Shown here in pieces: positions 5,018 through 5,373 of a stretch of 5,373 bases of DNA. How positions within the stretch are numbered: position 1 is the first letter of the stretch; the number at the start of each line of letters is the position of its first letter. Made by a program: the position numbers and the translations under genes. Source of the stretch: Chitinophagaceae bacterium UBA5175 (GTDB lineage: Bacteria > Bacteroidota > Bacteroidia > Chitinophagales > Chitinophagaceae); NCBI GenBank assembly GCA_002413325.1, contig DHWT01000255.1, forward strand, positions 1 to 5,373. The letters are read 5' to 3'. The notes below the pieces were generated by a model. That model was not told where the DNA came from and made no database searches. It saw only the letters and a list, made by a program, of their open reading frames with translations.

Positions 5018-5373
5018 TTAAGACGCCATGCCCGATTTAGATTTTTCTTCCTGCTCATTCCGGAATACCACAAGACCGTCAAAAACGTCCACCAAAACCG
5101 GGTGCCTGTTATCAATTTCACCAGCTAAAATCTTTTTACTCAATGGGTTAACGATTTGCTTCTGGATCAGCCTTTTTAAAGGCCTTGCACCATATTGGGC
5201 ATCATACCCGTTTTCTGCCAGATATTCCAGTGTGTAATCGGTAAACCTTACATCAATCCCGTTTTTTACCAGCATTTTCGCCAGGTTGTCCAGCTGAATC
5301 CGGATAATACCCTTTATTTCTGCTTTCAGGAGGGGTTGGAACATAATGACCTCATCCACCCGGTTCAGGAACT
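5018..5373 (-). CDS. clpB: ClpB disaggregase, C-terminal fragment
   Basis: This is the 3' end of the gene; its start lies beyond the right edge and the frame is open to the window end. The visible sequence begins FLNRVDEVIMFQPL, the end of the second AAA+ module. The Arg of FLNR corresponds to the D2 arginine finger of ClpB/Hsp104. The D2 small domain follows, with GYDAQYGARPLKRLIQKQIVNPLSKKILAGEI, where the Arg of GAR is the sensor-2 residue that contacts ATP in D2. ClpB is a cytosolic hexameric ATPase that works with DnaK/DnaJ/GrpE to pull proteins out of aggregates. The tail after the small domain ends EEKSKSGMAS and is a short hydrophilic extension. The family could also be ClpA/ClpC by D2 alone, but the FLNR(I/V)DE-x-I-x-F-x-PL pattern and the absence of a ClpP-loop region in view fit ClpB best. 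The stop is TAA (5020-5018). Heat-shock regulation is usual in the family, but the promoter is outside the window. Confidence 0.88.
   Translation of the reverse strand, partial: FLNRVDEVIMFQPLLKAEIKGIIRIQLDNLAKMLVKNGIDVRFTDYTLEYLAENGYDAQYGARPLKRLIQKQIVNPLSKKILAGEIDNRHPVLVDVFDGLVVFRNEQEEKSKSGMAS

Overview
The window looks like an ordinary chromosomal segment of a Bacteroidota bacterium, most likely of the Chitinophagaceae/Sphingobacteriales type. This is inferred from protein flavour, from a Bacteroidota-type promoter (TTTG ... TAnnTTTG) placed almost directly on the start codon of the second gene, and from weak or absent Shine-Dalgarno sequences at most starts. No rRNA, tRNA, CRISPR array, phage or transposon gene is visible.

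Left part, plus strand (1-2492): the C-terminal end of a serine beta-lactamase/PBP-like hydrolase (cut by the window edge), then a stand-alone ADP/ATP-dependent NAD(P)HX dehydratase (nnrD-type), then an Old Yellow Enzyme-family ene-reductase of the YqjM/NamA class. The last two both relate to nicotinamide-nucleotide chemistry: one repairs hydrated NAD(P)H and the other consumes NAD(P)H. The 65-base gap and a possible separate promoter mean a shared operon is not established.

Right part, minus strand (2558-5373): read in the direction of transcription, this is the C-terminal end of ClpB (cut by the window edge), a hairpin terminator, a small cytosolic DsbA-fold thioredoxin-like protein with only one cysteine, a strong intrinsic terminator, and a six-helix membrane histidine kinase without a neighbouring response regulator. 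The kinase converges on the ene-reductase gene. ClpB (protein disaggregation) and a thioredoxin-fold protein side by side suggest protein-stress housekeeping, but a functional link is only inferred.

The most unusual signal is in the spaces between genes. Three intergenic regions each carry a short array with a 7-base period but a different unit: GCTTTGG (423-443, overlapping the nnrD promoter), ACTCATN (2499-2540, at the convergent junction), and a degenerate TTAACNC type (4136-4165, upstream of the kinase). Other points worth a second look are the probably leaderless nnrD mRNA, the absence of the usual fused NAD(P)HX epimerase domain, and the loss of the first active-site cysteine in the DsbA-like protein. 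I found no convincing novel multi-gene system here.
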